This document shows positions 16,111 through 25,297 of a DNA stretch of 64,000 nt, piece after piece. Position 1 is the first letter of the stretch. Each line of letters opens with the position of its first letter. A program made the translations under genes and the position numbers. Under the pieces are notes generated by a model. The model saw only the letters and a list, made by a program, of their open reading frames with translations, was not told where the DNA came from and ran no database searches. The DNA lies in contig CAVTOA010000003.1 in assembly GCA_963736285.1 (NCBI GenBank), forward strand, positions 1-64,000, read 5' to 3'. This DNA comes from CAVTOA01 sp963736285. GTDB taxonomy: Bacteria; Actinomycetota; Actinomycetes; Mycobacteriales; QHCE01.

Positions 16111-16911
16111 TTACCCGGTCAGCGCCCCTAGCGGCACGACGAGAGACCCGCCGTCCGCGGTCACCGCCACTGTGAGGGTGCCGCTAGCACCACGCACCTC
16201 GAATAGTGCGGTCAGATCGGCTACCTCGTGACGCAGACTGTCGAGGCGGTCACGCTGCTCGTCGGTCAGCCCAGGTGGTGACGGCGGCAACCGCCAGGGA
16301 GTTCTCGCCTCGAAGCATCTGTCGGTCGGCACCGGCACCACCTCATGCACCTCCGCCAGCGCCGCGGCCAGGCCGGCGAGCACCTCATTGGTCATGCTGG
16401 GGGCGCTACGCGCGGCATCCAACTCGGCTAGTCCGCTGTGGACCACTCGGGATCGACTCTGCTCCGGCAGCGTGGTGAGCCCAATGAATACCTGGGCGGC
16501 ACCGGACAGCGGCCAGTCAATCAGTGTGCCGAGGTTTTCCAGCTGCCCGTCGCGACTGAACTGAATCGCCCGGTCGATCAACGCCGACGCGCCCGCCACC
16601 GCGATCGGTGCGACCGCCGCAGGAGGCTCGCCACGCAACGCGGCCCGCGCATCGTGCACCGCGAGTACGGCGGCCACCAAGGGGCGAGGATCGCCATACC
16701 CACCTCGCATGAACGGGTCCGGTTCCACGTTCGCGCCCAGGACGTTGGTCCCAGCGGGCACATCGAAACGCACCGCGAGCCCGTCGGAAAAGGTCACCCG
16801 ATACGAATGCTCGGTAAGCACATCGATCCGGTCGACCGCTGGCACGCTCACTAGAAGACTCCCACTGCGACGCATGCCCTCATTCGAGTCCACGCCGACC
16901 TCGTACGACAA
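16111..16911 (-). CDS. Unrecognised protein heading the GC-rich small-gene cassette
   Basis: The protein has up to 266 residues. A strand-rich N terminus (VDRIDVLTEHSYRVTFSDGLAVRFDVP) is followed by a helical middle (PRPLVAAVLAVHDARAAL, ASALIDRAIQFSRD) and a C-terminal beta-like end (SGTLTVAVTADGGSLVVPL). The start is uncertain: 16911, or ATG 16875, which gives MRRSGSLLVSVP and has GAGGG close upstream. GC is clearly higher than in host genes, especially at third positions, suggesting acquisition from a high-GC actinobacterium. The three small genes that follow are closely coupled to it. Confidence 0.55.
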   Translation of the reverse strand: MSYEVGVDSNEGMRRSGSLLVSVPAVDRIDVLTEHSYRVTFSDGLAVRFDVPAGTNVLGANVEPDPFMRGGYGDPRPLVAAVLAVHDARAALRGEPPAAVAPIAVAGASALIDRAIQFSRDGQLENLGTLIDWPLSGAAQVFIGLTTLPEQSRSRVVHSGLAELDAARSAPSMTNEVLAGLAAALAEVHEVVPVPTDRCFEARTPWRLPPSPPGLTDEQRDRLDSLRHEVADLTALFEVRGASGTLTVAVTADGGSLVVPLGALTG

Positions 16912-17100
16912 ACCCGGTGCGGATCACGGACGAATCGTCCTTGCCCGGCCGGTTCGACCACCACCTTATGCACGTTGTCATCGAGCGCGGCCTACAGACG
17001 TGGTCGAGGCCCGCACTGCTGTCTGGGCATCGCGGCCACTACCGACGAAACTCCTAATGCCATCCATCCCGTGGGTTTGAACTTGAAGGCCAAACAAAAG

Positions 17101-17135
17101 TGTGGGGCGGGGTCCATATTGGACCCCGCCCCACA
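17101..17135 (-). terminator. Strong intrinsic terminator of rpsA
   Basis: TGTGGGGCGGGGTCC (17101-17115) pairs perfectly with 17121-17135 across a five-base loop, a 15-bp GC-rich stem. Read on the minus strand it is followed by ACTTTTGTTT. It stands 36 bases after the rpsA stop. Confidence 0.85.
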
Positions 17136-17171
17136 CTACCGAACTCACTTCTGCCATATGTGCGGCTTTAC

Positions 17172-18692
17172 TTAGCTACGACCACCAGCAAGCTTCTCCC
17201 GCAATGCGGCGAGCGCCTCGTCAGTGGCGAGGGTGCCAGTGACTTCTGGCTCCTTCTTCTCGGCCGCCGGCTTCTCGCTGTTGCCATTGCCATTGCCCTC
17301 TGAGGAGTACGAAGACTGAGCAGCGGCCTCAGCGTCTGCTGCCTTGGCGTCCTCAATTTGCTTCTTGTGCGCCTCGTAGCGAGCCTGCGCCTCGGCGTAC
17401 TGGCGCTCCCACTCGTCTCGCTGGGCCTCATAGCCTGGCAGCCAGTCGCCGGTCTCGGGGTCGAAGCCCTCTGGGTATATGTAGTTACCCTGCTCGTCGT
17501 AGTGGGCTTCCATACCGTAGGCGGATGGGTCGAAGTCTTCGCCGTCGCCGTCAGCACCCTCGTTGGCCTGCTTGAGCGAGAGCGAGATGCGACGCCGCTC
17601 CAAGTCGATATCGATGACCTTGACCAGGACATCGTCGCCAACCTGGACGACCTGCTCCGGAATCTCCACGTGACGCTCGGCCAGCTCGGAGATGTGCACC
17701 AGACCCTCGATGCCCTCTTCCACCCGCACAAACGCACCGAACGGCACGAGCTTGGTGACCTTGCCGGGCACGATTTGGCTGATGGCGTGGGTGCGAGCGA
17801 ACTGACGCCACGGGTCTTCTTGGGTGGCCTTCAGCGACAGCGAAACGCGCTCGCGGTCCATGTCGACGTCGAGCACCTCGACCTCGACCTCGTTGCCGAC
17901 CTCGACAACCTCACTCGGGTGATCAATGTGCTTCCAAGACAACTCGGAGACGTGAACCAAACCATCGACCCCACCGAGGTCGACGAACGCACCGAAGTTG
18001 ACGATGCTGGAGACAACACCCTTGCGCACCTGGCCCTTGGCGAGCTTGTTGAGGAACTCGCTGCGCACCTCGGATTGGGTCTGCTCAAGCCACTGCCGAC
18101 GAGACAACACCACGTTGTTGCGGTTTTTGTCCAGCTCGATGATCTTGGCCTCGAGCTCACGCCCCACATATGGCTGCAGGTCGCGCACTCGGCGCATCTC
18201 GACCAACGAAGCGGGTAGGAAGCCGCGAAGGCCAATGTCGAGGATGAGACCACCCTTGACGACCTCGATGACCGTGCCGACCACGACACCGTCTTCTTCC
18301 TTGATCTTCTCGATCGTGCCCCAGGCGCGCTCGTATTGCGCACGCTTCTTCGACAGGATAAGGCGGCCTTCTTTGTCTTCTTTTTGCAGGACTAGCGCCT
18401 CGACGTGGTCGCCAACGCTCACAACCTCGTTGGGGTCAACGTCGTGCTTGATAGAAAGCTCACGAGACGGGATGACGCCCTCGGTCTTGTAGCCGATGTC
18501 GAGGAGGACCTCGTCGCGGTCGACCTTGACGATCGTGCCTTCGACGATGTCGCCGTCATTGAAGTATTTAATGGTTTGATCGATCGCGGCGAGGAAATCC
18601 TCTTCCGAACCGATGTCGTTGACCGCAACTTGCTTGAGGCCATGCGGCTGGGCCGAAGATGCGATCGGCGAGGCGTCGGTGCTGCTCGTCAT
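17172..18692 (-). CDS. rpsA: 30S ribosomal protein S1
   Basis: S1 helps the 30S subunit bind mRNA. The 506-residue protein has four S1 (OB-fold) repeats between about residues 35 and 375. Characteristic blocks are GTIVKVDRDEVLLDIGYKTEG, VKGGLILDIGLRGFLP, VVSSIVNFGAFVDLGGVDGLVHVSEL and VTKLVPFGAFVRVEEGIEGLVHISEL. A disordered acidic/Ala/Asn tail follows, as is common in actinobacterial S1. Four rather than six repeats is normal for this phylum. It is transcribed alone and ends at a strong hairpin. The start is ATG 18692; no classical ribosome site is evident. Confidence 0.96.
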   Translation of the reverse strand: MTSSTDASPIASSAQPHGLKQVAVNDIGSEEDFLAAIDQTIKYFNDGDIVEGTIVKVDRDEVLLDIGYKTEGVIPSRELSIKHDVDPNEVVSVGDHVEALVLQKEDKEGRLILSKKRAQYERAWGTIEKIKEEDGVVVGTVIEVVKGGLILDIGLRGFLPASLVEMRRVRDLQPYVGRELEAKIIELDKNRNNVVLSRRQWLEQTQSEVRSEFLNKLAKGQVRKGVVSSIVNFGAFVDLGGVDGLVHVSELSWKHIDHPSEVVEVGNEVEVEVLDVDMDRERVSLSLKATQEDPWRQFARTHAISQIVPGKVTKLVPFGAFVRVEEGIEGLVHISELAERHVEIPEQVVQVGDDVLVKVIDIDLERRRISLSLKQANEGADGDGEDFDPSAYGMEAHYDEQGNYIYPEGFDPETGDWLPGYEAQRDEWERQYAEAQARYEAHKKQIEDAKAADAEAAAQSSYSSEGNGNGNSEKPAAEKKEPEVTGTLATDEALAALREKLAGGRS

Positions 18693-19032
18693 GTGGGCGG
18701 ATGCTCCGAATACGGACTGGATTCATTAAGGCGTGATGGACCCCTCGCCGGACACGACCTAGCGGACCCAAGAATGCTTTCTGCACAATGGCTTTCTGCA
18801 AAAGCGCAGCGACCACATAATCGATTTCAAGAACGACGAGCTGCGGACCTACTCCCTGCTGAGGTGCGCAAGCCCACTACGCGCGGTAAAGACTACTCGT
18901 CGAATACACACAGGTCCAACCGGGGCGGCGGCTCCGGATCGGCGTAACTCCTCGCACCACAAGTCGACACGCCGAGTCAGACTTTTCGGTTCCTCCTGCC
19001 CTTAGCGGACTCTTCATGCCAGGCTCACCCCC
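18693..19032. other. Intergenic region upstream of rpsA and the stress-protein-like gene
   Basis: This is 340 bases without a convincing gene. It must hold the rpsA promoter and leader (leftward) and the promoter of the gene at 19033 (rightward). The only structure I see is a direct repeat of GCTTTCTGCA, about 15 bases apart, near 18774-18800. A frame running through it rightward is the antisense shadow of rpsA. Confidence 0.4.
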
Positions 19033-19542
19033 ATGACGACGCCACAACCATCTGACACCCCGCCCCTACCAGGAGAACGAGAACTGCCGGCAGCAGTCGG
19101 GCCAGCCACCGTCATCTTGGCCAGTTATGACGCTTATGCGAAGGCGCAACGAGCCGTCGACTTCCTCTCAGACGAGGGATTTCCGGTGCAGCACACCGCG
19201 ATCATTGGCTCTGGGCTGCACACCGTCGAATCCATTACTGGCCGGCTGACAACCTGGCGAGCCGCGCTGGGCGCCGCGATCTCGGGCCTGTGGTTCGGAC
19301 TCCTCATAGGACTCATCCTGGCCATCGCCAACAATGGCGATACCTGGATCATCGGCGTCGCCCTGCTGGTCGGCATTGTCGGTGGCGCGCTCTACGGACT
19401 GATCGCGCATGCGGCGACCCGCGGCAAACGGGATTTCTCCTCCAGCCGCACGGTCATCGCGAGTCAATACGAAGTCACGGTGACGCCGGAGTATGCCGTG
19501 CCAGCACGCGCGAAGTTGTCCGAGCTTCCGACAACTTTCTAG
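19033..19542 (+). CDS. General stress protein 17M-like membrane protein
   Basis: The protein has 169 residues. A Pro-rich N terminus leads into VILASYDAYAKAQRAVDFLSDEGFPVQH, the alpha/beta motif of general stress protein 17M-type proteins. Two transmembrane segments follow (about 80-125, LGAAISGLWFGLLIGLILAI and IIGVALLVGIVGGALYGLI), then a short beta-rich tail ending YEVTVTPEYAVPAR. Homologues are common small membrane proteins of unknown role in actinobacteria. It is a single gene between rpsA and polA. Confidence 0.75.
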   Translation: MTTPQPSDTPPLPGERELPAAVGPATVILASYDAYAKAQRAVDFLSDEGFPVQHTAIIGSGLHTVESITGRLTTWRAALGAAISGLWFGLLIGLILAIANNGDTWIIGVALLVGIVGGALYGLIAHAATRGKRDFSSSRTVIASQYEVTVTPEYAVPARAKLSELPTTF

Positions 19543-19732
19543 TTCCCACCAGGGCTATGAGCAGCAACCCACTGGCCACACCGAATCTGCCAGTAATGAT
19601 TTGCGGTGATCACGATCAGCGTGGTCAGTGGGTGCGGCCAGATTAGCCATCGAAGGCTTCGGTTACGACGCGCCGGTTACGGCGAGCACGCAGGTGTCAG
19701 CAAACCATGAAGCCAAATATTTCAAATGCGCC

Positions 19733-22411
19733 CTAGTGTGCGGCGTCGTCCCAATTACCACCGACACCGACAGAAACCACCAACGGAACAAGTAGCTGAT
19801 GTGCCGCGCCCATCTCCTCCCGGGCAATGCTTTCGACTTGTTCTCTTTCGCCGGCAGCAACGTCGAATACCAACTCGTCGTGGACCTGGAGTAGCAACCG
19901 AGATCGCAGCTTTTCTCGGGTAAGCGCGGAATCCACACGAAGCATCGCGACCTTCATGATGTCCGCGGCCGAGCCTTGGATCGGCGCATTGAGCGCCATT
20001 CTTTCAGCCATCTCGCGTCGCTGACGGTTATCGCTGGTGAGATCGGGAAGGTAGCGGCGGCGGCCGAGAATCGTTTGGGTGTAGCCATCTTTCCGGGCTT
20101 GTTCCACTACTGCCTGCAAATAGTTTCGCACGCCTCCAAATCGCTCGAAATACTCTTCCATAAGGGCTCGTGCTTCCTCAGTGCTAATGCCTAATTGCTG
20201 CGAAAGGCCATAGCTGGACAGCCCATATGCCAAGCCATATGACATCGCTTTAATACGCCGGCGCATCTCTGCTGTGACATCTGGTTGAGCTACCGAGAAA
20301 ACCCGCGCCGCGACGGTGGTGTGGAGATCTTCTCCCTTAGTAAAGGCATCAATCAGCCCAGCATCGTGAGACAAATGCGCCATGATGCGCATCTCGATCT
20401 GGCTGTAGTCGGCGGTAAGCAATTCTTGATAGCCGTGCCCACGACAAATGCCCGCCGGATACGTCGCCCTTCATCCGTCCTGATGGGAATGTTTTGCAGG
20501 TTCGGGTCGGTAGACGACAAGCGGCCTGTGGCGGCGATGAGTTGATTAAATGTGGTGTGGATCCGGTCGTCATCGGCGACCGCCTTGAGCAGACCGTCCA
20601 CTGTGGACTTGAGCTTCGCCACATCGCGGTGCCGCAATAGATGGCCCAGCAACGGATGCTCTGTCTGCGTAAACAACCCTTGCAGCGCCTCCGCGTCAGT
20701 GGTGTAACCGGTCTTGATTCGCTTGGTTTTAGGCAAATTAAGCTCGTCGAACAGCACCACCTGGAGCTGCTTAGGTGAAGCCACATTGAATTCGTGACCG
20801 ACTACTTCGTGCGCGCCCTGCGCAGCGTTTTTCACCTCTGCAGAGAAATGCGCTTCGAGCTCAGTGAGATATTCGGTATCGGCGGCGATGCCAGTCCGTT
20901 CCATGCCGGCCAACACATCAACCAGCGGAAGCTCCACCTCCGTGAGCAGTTGCACGGCCCCTCGCTGCGCCAGCTCGGCATCGAGCAGCTCAGCGAGCTC
21001 CCGGGTCGCCACCGCCCGTGCCATCAGCGAATCGTGCGCGCCCGGTCTCGTCGATGCCATCGAAGCTCAACTGACCCGTGTCGGCGGTCTCGGTGTGGAG
21101 CTCCCGATGGAGATACCGCAACGACAAATCGGCGAGGTCGTAGGTGCGCTGGTCAGGCCGCACCAAATACGCCTGAATAGCGGTGTCGGCGGTGAGACCC
21201 GCCAGGCCCCAACCGCGTGCCGTCAACGCCAATAGCGGCCCTTTGGCGTCGTGCCACGCCTTGGGCAAGCCCTCGTTAGCGAACCATGCCGCCAATGCTG
21301 CGTCGGCCTGAGCATCCAAGCTTGATGGGTCGAGCCACGCGGCAGCACCGTCCGAAGACGACAGTGCGATCGCAGTGAGCTCACCGCTACCGCGAGCCCA
21401 CACACCATCGACCGCGACGCCGACCCGCGCGCCGGAGCTGGCATGCGCGGAAAGCCACCCTGCCACCTCGGGTGAGGTGAGTACCACGCCGTCGATCTCG
21501 ACCTCGGCAACAGCCTCGGCTTGAGGAGACTCCAATGTGGAGTAGAGACGGTCGCGCAACGTCCGAAACTGCAGCGTGTCGAAGAGCTGGTGCACCTGCT
21601 CGCGATCCCACCCACGCCACCGCAGATCGTTGACTCCCAACGGCAATCCAAGATTGCACACCAATTCATTGAGCTGATGATTGCGCAGTACATCGGAGAG
21701 GTGCTCTCGAAGAGAATCGCCAACTTTTCCGCGAATCTCGTCTACCCGCGCCACAATCTGCGCTAACGAGCCGTACGTCGCGATCCATTTGGCGGCTGTC
21801 TTGGGACCAACACCTGGCACGCCGGGCAGGTTGTCGCTTACCTCGCCAACCAACGCGGCCAAATCGCGGTATTGCTCGGGACGCACGCCGTAACGGGCCT
21901 CGACCTCGTCAGGGGTAATGCGAATGAGATCGGACATACCCTTGCGCGGATAAAGGATGGTGCAGTCGTCCGTGACCAACTGAAAAGCATCGCGGTCCCC
22001 AGAGGAGATGAGCGTCTCCATCCCAGCCGCCCGGGCCTGCGTGGCCACCGTCGCGATGATGTCGTCGGCCTCGTAATTGTCGACCGACAATGCCGGAATG
22101 CCTAGTGCGGCAAGGACTTCCCGGATAAGCGCGACCTGACCCACAAAATCCGTGGGCGTCTCGGCTCTGCCCGCTTTGTACTCCGGGTAGCTCTCAGTGC
22201 GAAAGGTATAACTGGACACATCGAAGGCCACCGCGATATGCGTGGGGCGTTCATCACGCAAGACGTTGATAAGCATCGACGTGAAGCCATAGACCGCGTT
22301 AGTAGCCTGCCCGGTACTGGTGCTGAAATTTTCTACGGGCAGGGCAAAAAAGGCGCGATAAGCGAGCGAGTGGCCGTCGACAAGGAGCAAACGAGGGGTT
22401 TCGGTCGTCAC
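19733..22411 (-). CDS. polA: DNA polymerase I (reading frame broken twice)
   Basis: Replicative gap-filling and repair polymerase, about 890 residues once joined. The N-terminal 5' nuclease is intact (LLLVDGHSLAYRAFFALP, EADDIIATVA). A degenerate 3' exonuclease region and the polymerase domain follow: motif A DYSQIEMRI, motif B RRRIKAMSYGLAYGLS with Tyr at the Taq F667 position, motif C VHDELVFD. Frame breaks lie near 21041 (GGGC where GGC is expected, after DETG) and near 20434 (GG where GGG is expected, before YQELLTADYS). Both are in G/C runs and look like sequence errors, as polA is normally required. I start at GTG 22411 (VTTETPRLLL), with TAGGCT seven bases upstream. Confidence 0.9.
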
Positions 22412-22550
22412 GCTAGGGAGCCTAGTCGGCAGATCCGACAAGAACGACCCGCGCTACACGCCCCTCGTATGGCGATCGGCGGTCCCAGTCCATCGCAAGA
22501 CCCGACCCGACTACGCCATAAAGACCGCAGCAGCTAAGCTCTAGCCACTT

Positions 22551-22637
22551 GCCGGGGTGGTGGAATGGCAGACACGGGCGCCTCAAAAGCGCTTGCCCTA
22601 ATAAGGCGTGCGGGTTCGAATCCCGCTCCCGGCACCA
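22551..22637 (+). tRNA. tRNA-Leu, anticodon CAA
   Basis: The 87-base sequence folds as a class II tRNA. The acceptor stem GCCGGGG pairs with TCCCGGC, the anticodon arm GGCGC-CTCAAAA-GCGCT shows CAA (reading UUG), there is a long variable arm, the T arm is GCGGGTTCGAATCCCGC, and CCA is encoded. It is followed by a perfect terminator. Confidence 0.95.
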
Positions 22638-22652
22638 CGCGATGTTAACCCG

Positions 22653-22692
22653 AGCTCCTGAACCCCATTGTCGGTTCAGGAGCTTTCTTTTT
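22653..22692 (+). terminator. Intrinsic terminator after tRNA-Leu
   Basis: AGCTCCTGAACC (22653-22664) pairs perfectly with 22673-22684 across an eight-base loop and is followed by TTCTTTTT. Confidence 0.9.
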
Positions 22693-22700
22693 ATGGCCCC

Positions 22701-22815
22701 TTCTTGTTTGACCGGTGGTTTCGCCGGCGTGTTTCGCCGAATTTCACCGGTCATGCAGGGCGGGCGCCACGACCGGTCATAGGGCTAGTGAAACGCCGGC
22801 CGCACCACCGGTCGC
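22701..22815. repeat. Palindromic repeat, copy B of the ACCGGT element
   Basis: The first 58 bases match copy A (13562-13619) at about 50 positions, including the flank TTCTTGTTTG and the end GGTCATGCAG. ACCGGT occurs at 22711, 22746, 22772 and 22807 (steps 35, 26, 35). The right half is only imperfectly inverted relative to the left. It lies between the tRNA terminator and the copA operator. Confidence 0.7.
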
Positions 22816-22821
22816 GGTCTA

Positions 22822-22836
22822 TACCCCCTAGGGGTA
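22822..22836. promoter_or_regulatory. CsoR-like copper operator upstream of copA
   Basis: TACCCC-CTA-GGGGTA is a near-perfect GC-flanked palindrome of the type bound by CsoR copper sensors. It lies 31 bases before copA. A strong ribosome site GAGGAGGG follows at 22853-22860. No csoR gene is in the window. Confidence 0.65.
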
Positions 22837-22867
22837 CAGTAGAACCTCTCGTGAGGAGGGAACACTC

Positions 22868-25161
22868 ATGGAAACCGCCGACCAGCCGGAACAATCGTGC
22901 AGTATCGACATGTCTATCGGCGGCATGACATGTGCTTCTTGTGCCGCGCGGATAGAGCGAAAACTCAACAAGATTGACGGTGTGCGGGCCACTATCAATC
23001 TGGCGACTGAGCGTGCGCGTGTGACGTACCCACCCAATGTGTCCCCCGACGACCTGGTGCGCACTGTGCACGCCATTGGCTATTCGGCGACGCTACGTAA
23101 GCCGCACAAAGAGACCGCTGCGGCGCATGGCACACTCGAGCACACCGGACACATCCAGACCCACACCCACGATGACCATGAGGCAGCGGAACTAGGCGGC
23201 CGGCTCGTCGTCTCTTTGATTTTGGGCATACCCACCATCGCGCTTTCTATGGTGCCGGCCTGGCAATTCACCTACTGGCAGTGGCTGGCATTCGCCCTGG
23301 CAACACCGGTGGCGTTGTGGGGAGCGTGGCCTTTCCACCGGGTCACACTCCTTAATCTGCGGCATCGAGCGACCACCATGGACACTCTGATTTCCCTGGG
23401 TGTGATGGCGGCGTGGGCATGGTCGGTATATGCGCTGTTCTTGGGTGGCGCGGGCGAGCCAGGCATGCAGATGACTTTCTCGTTCCTTCCCGGGCAAACT
23501 GGCCACGGCACCGCGGAACTGTATTTTGAGGTCGCCGCGGCACTTACCATTTTTCTCTTGGCGGGTCGGTATTTGGAAGCCCGCGCACGAGATCGAGCCG
23601 GCAGCGCGATCAAGGCTTTGCTGGATCTCGGCGCCAAAGACGTGGCCCTTTGGAGCGACGGCCACGAGCGCCGGATTCCCGTGGATCAGTTGGCCATAGG
23701 CGATGTGTTTGTGGTGCGACCTGGCGAGAAGATCGCCACAGATGGGGAAATAGTCGACGGACTGTCCGCTGTGGACGAATCATTGCTGACGGGCGAGCCT
23801 ATTCCGGTGGAAGCTGGTCCGGGTTCCACCGTGACCGGCGCGACCATCAACACCAGCGGTCGCCTTATGGTCCGGGCGACCCGAGTCGGCCGCGACACCA
23901 CGCTGGCCCACATAGCGCACCTAGTCGAGCAGGCTCAAACCGGCAAAGCCACTGTTCAACGGTTAGCCGATCGGGTGTCAGCAGTCTTTGTGCCGGCGGT
24001 GATTGGCCTTTCGATCGTCACGTTGCTGGTGTGGCTTTTGATCGGCTATCCGGCTGGAGCCGCTCTCACCGCGGCGGTTGCGGTGGTGATCATCGCCTGT
24101 CCGTGCGCGCTTGGCTTGGCCACCCCCACCGCGCTCATGGTGGGCACGGGCCGTGGGGCTCAGTTGGGCATACTCATCCGCGGACCTGAAGTGCTGGAGT
24201 CAACGCGCAAGGTAGAAACCATCGTGCTGGACAAGACGGGCACCGTTACTGAGGGACGCATGCGCGTCGTCGAGGTTATTCCGGCCGAGGGCGAAGACGC
24301 AGACGCTGTCCTGAAAATCGCCGGCGCAGTGGAAAACGCTAGTGAACATCCGATTGCCCGGGCAATCACCGCCGCTGCCCACGAGCAGTTTTCTCGCCTG
24401 TCCACAGTAGATGACTTTTCAAGTCATCAAGGGTTCGGCGTGAGCGGGCTAGTGGACGGTCATTTCGTGCTTGCCGGACGAGCGAAATGGCTCGCTGACA
24501 AATGGGCGCAACAGTTGCCGACCACACTTCCTCCGCTCGCGATGCTGCGGAAAAAGCAGGCCAGACCGTGGTTTTTGTGGGTGGAGACGGCGCCGTGCGT
24601 GGCGCGGTGGTCTTGGCGGATCCGGTGAAACCCTCCAGCTCAGAAGCGATTCTCCGCTTTAGAGGCTTGGGCTTGCGGCCCGTGCTCCTTACTGGCGACA
24701 ACACCGCCTCTGCGCAGCACGTGGCTCGTCAGGTGGGGATCGAGCAGGTTATCGCCGAGGTTCATCCCGAGGGCAAAGGTGCCGAGGTGCGCCGGCTCCA
24801 ACAAACCGGGCACGTCGTCGCGATGGTGGGCGACGGGGTCAACGATGCGGCGGCGCTAGCACAGGCAGACCTCGGAATAGCGATGGGCACGGGCGCAGAT
24901 GCGGCGATAGCTGCGGCCGATTTGACGCTAATGCGCGGCGATCTCCGGGGTACGGCAGACGCGATTAGGTTGTCTCGCAAGACTTTGGCCACCATCAAGG
25001 GCAACCTTTTCTGGGCATTTGCCTACAACGTAGTTGCTCTGCCAATAGCAGCACTCGGCCTGCTCAACCCCATGATCGCTGGTGCCGCGATGGCATTTTC
25101 GAGCGTTTTGGTGGTAGGCAACAGTTTGCGGCTGCGCCGGTTCGCGCCCTTGTCGCAATGA
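22868..25161 (+). CDS. copA: Copper-exporting P1B-type ATPase (one frameshift)
   Basis: CopA pumps Cu(I) out of the cytoplasm. One N-terminal heavy-metal domain (GGMTCASCAARIE, Cys22/Cys25) is followed by a His-rich linker (THTHDDHE), six to eight membrane helices, the actuator loop LLTGEPIPVE, the metal-site motif CPC in IACPCALGLATP, the phosphorylation motif DKTGT, and the hinge MVGDGVNDAAAL. The frame breaks near 24504 (GGG where GGGG is expected); the second part resumes with ATVADHTSSARD and runs to 25161. This is probably a sequence error, as all motifs are intact. About 764 residues joined. The start ATG 22868 has a good ribosome site. Confidence 0.92.
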
Positions 25162-25181
25162 GTCGTTTTCAAGCATTCCGC

Positions 25182-25209
25182 TTGACATGAAAATCATTTT
25201 CATTATCTA
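25182..25209 (+). promoter_or_regulatory. Zinc-importer promoter with Zur box in the spacer
   Basis: TTGACA (25182-25187) and TATCTA (about 25204-25209) form a near-consensus sigma-70 promoter with a 16-base spacer. The spacer contains the palindrome TGAAAATCATTTTCA (25188-25202), one base off the actinobacterial Zur consensus and itself symmetrical. Zur with zinc bound there would block RNA polymerase, so expression should rise under zinc shortage. Confidence 0.8.
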
Positions 25210-25297
25210 CTGGGCGAGCGCTGACCGCCGTTAACCCCTGCCAACACAGATCACCCTGCGATGGCGACGGCGATGTCTACCCCCAGGAGAACCGTTG

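Noticed and set aside
16912..17100. A further small gene upstream of the 266-residue protein (33 codons, about 16880-16981)
   Set aside because: It starts with ATG and ends just before ATG 16875, but has no ribosome site and no clear coding bias. Left out for lack of support.
18405..18947. Rightward gene across the rpsA start
   Set aside because: Antisense to rpsA for most of its length with no recognisable domain.
22549..22782. Short protein over the tRNA-Leu gene
   Set aside because: The frame simply translates the tRNA and its terminator, a common false call.
13562..22815. CRISPR-like array from the regular ACCGGT spacing
   Set aside because: The 35-base steps come from inverted, not direct, repeats; there are only three or four units, no constant repeat with variable spacers and no cas genes.
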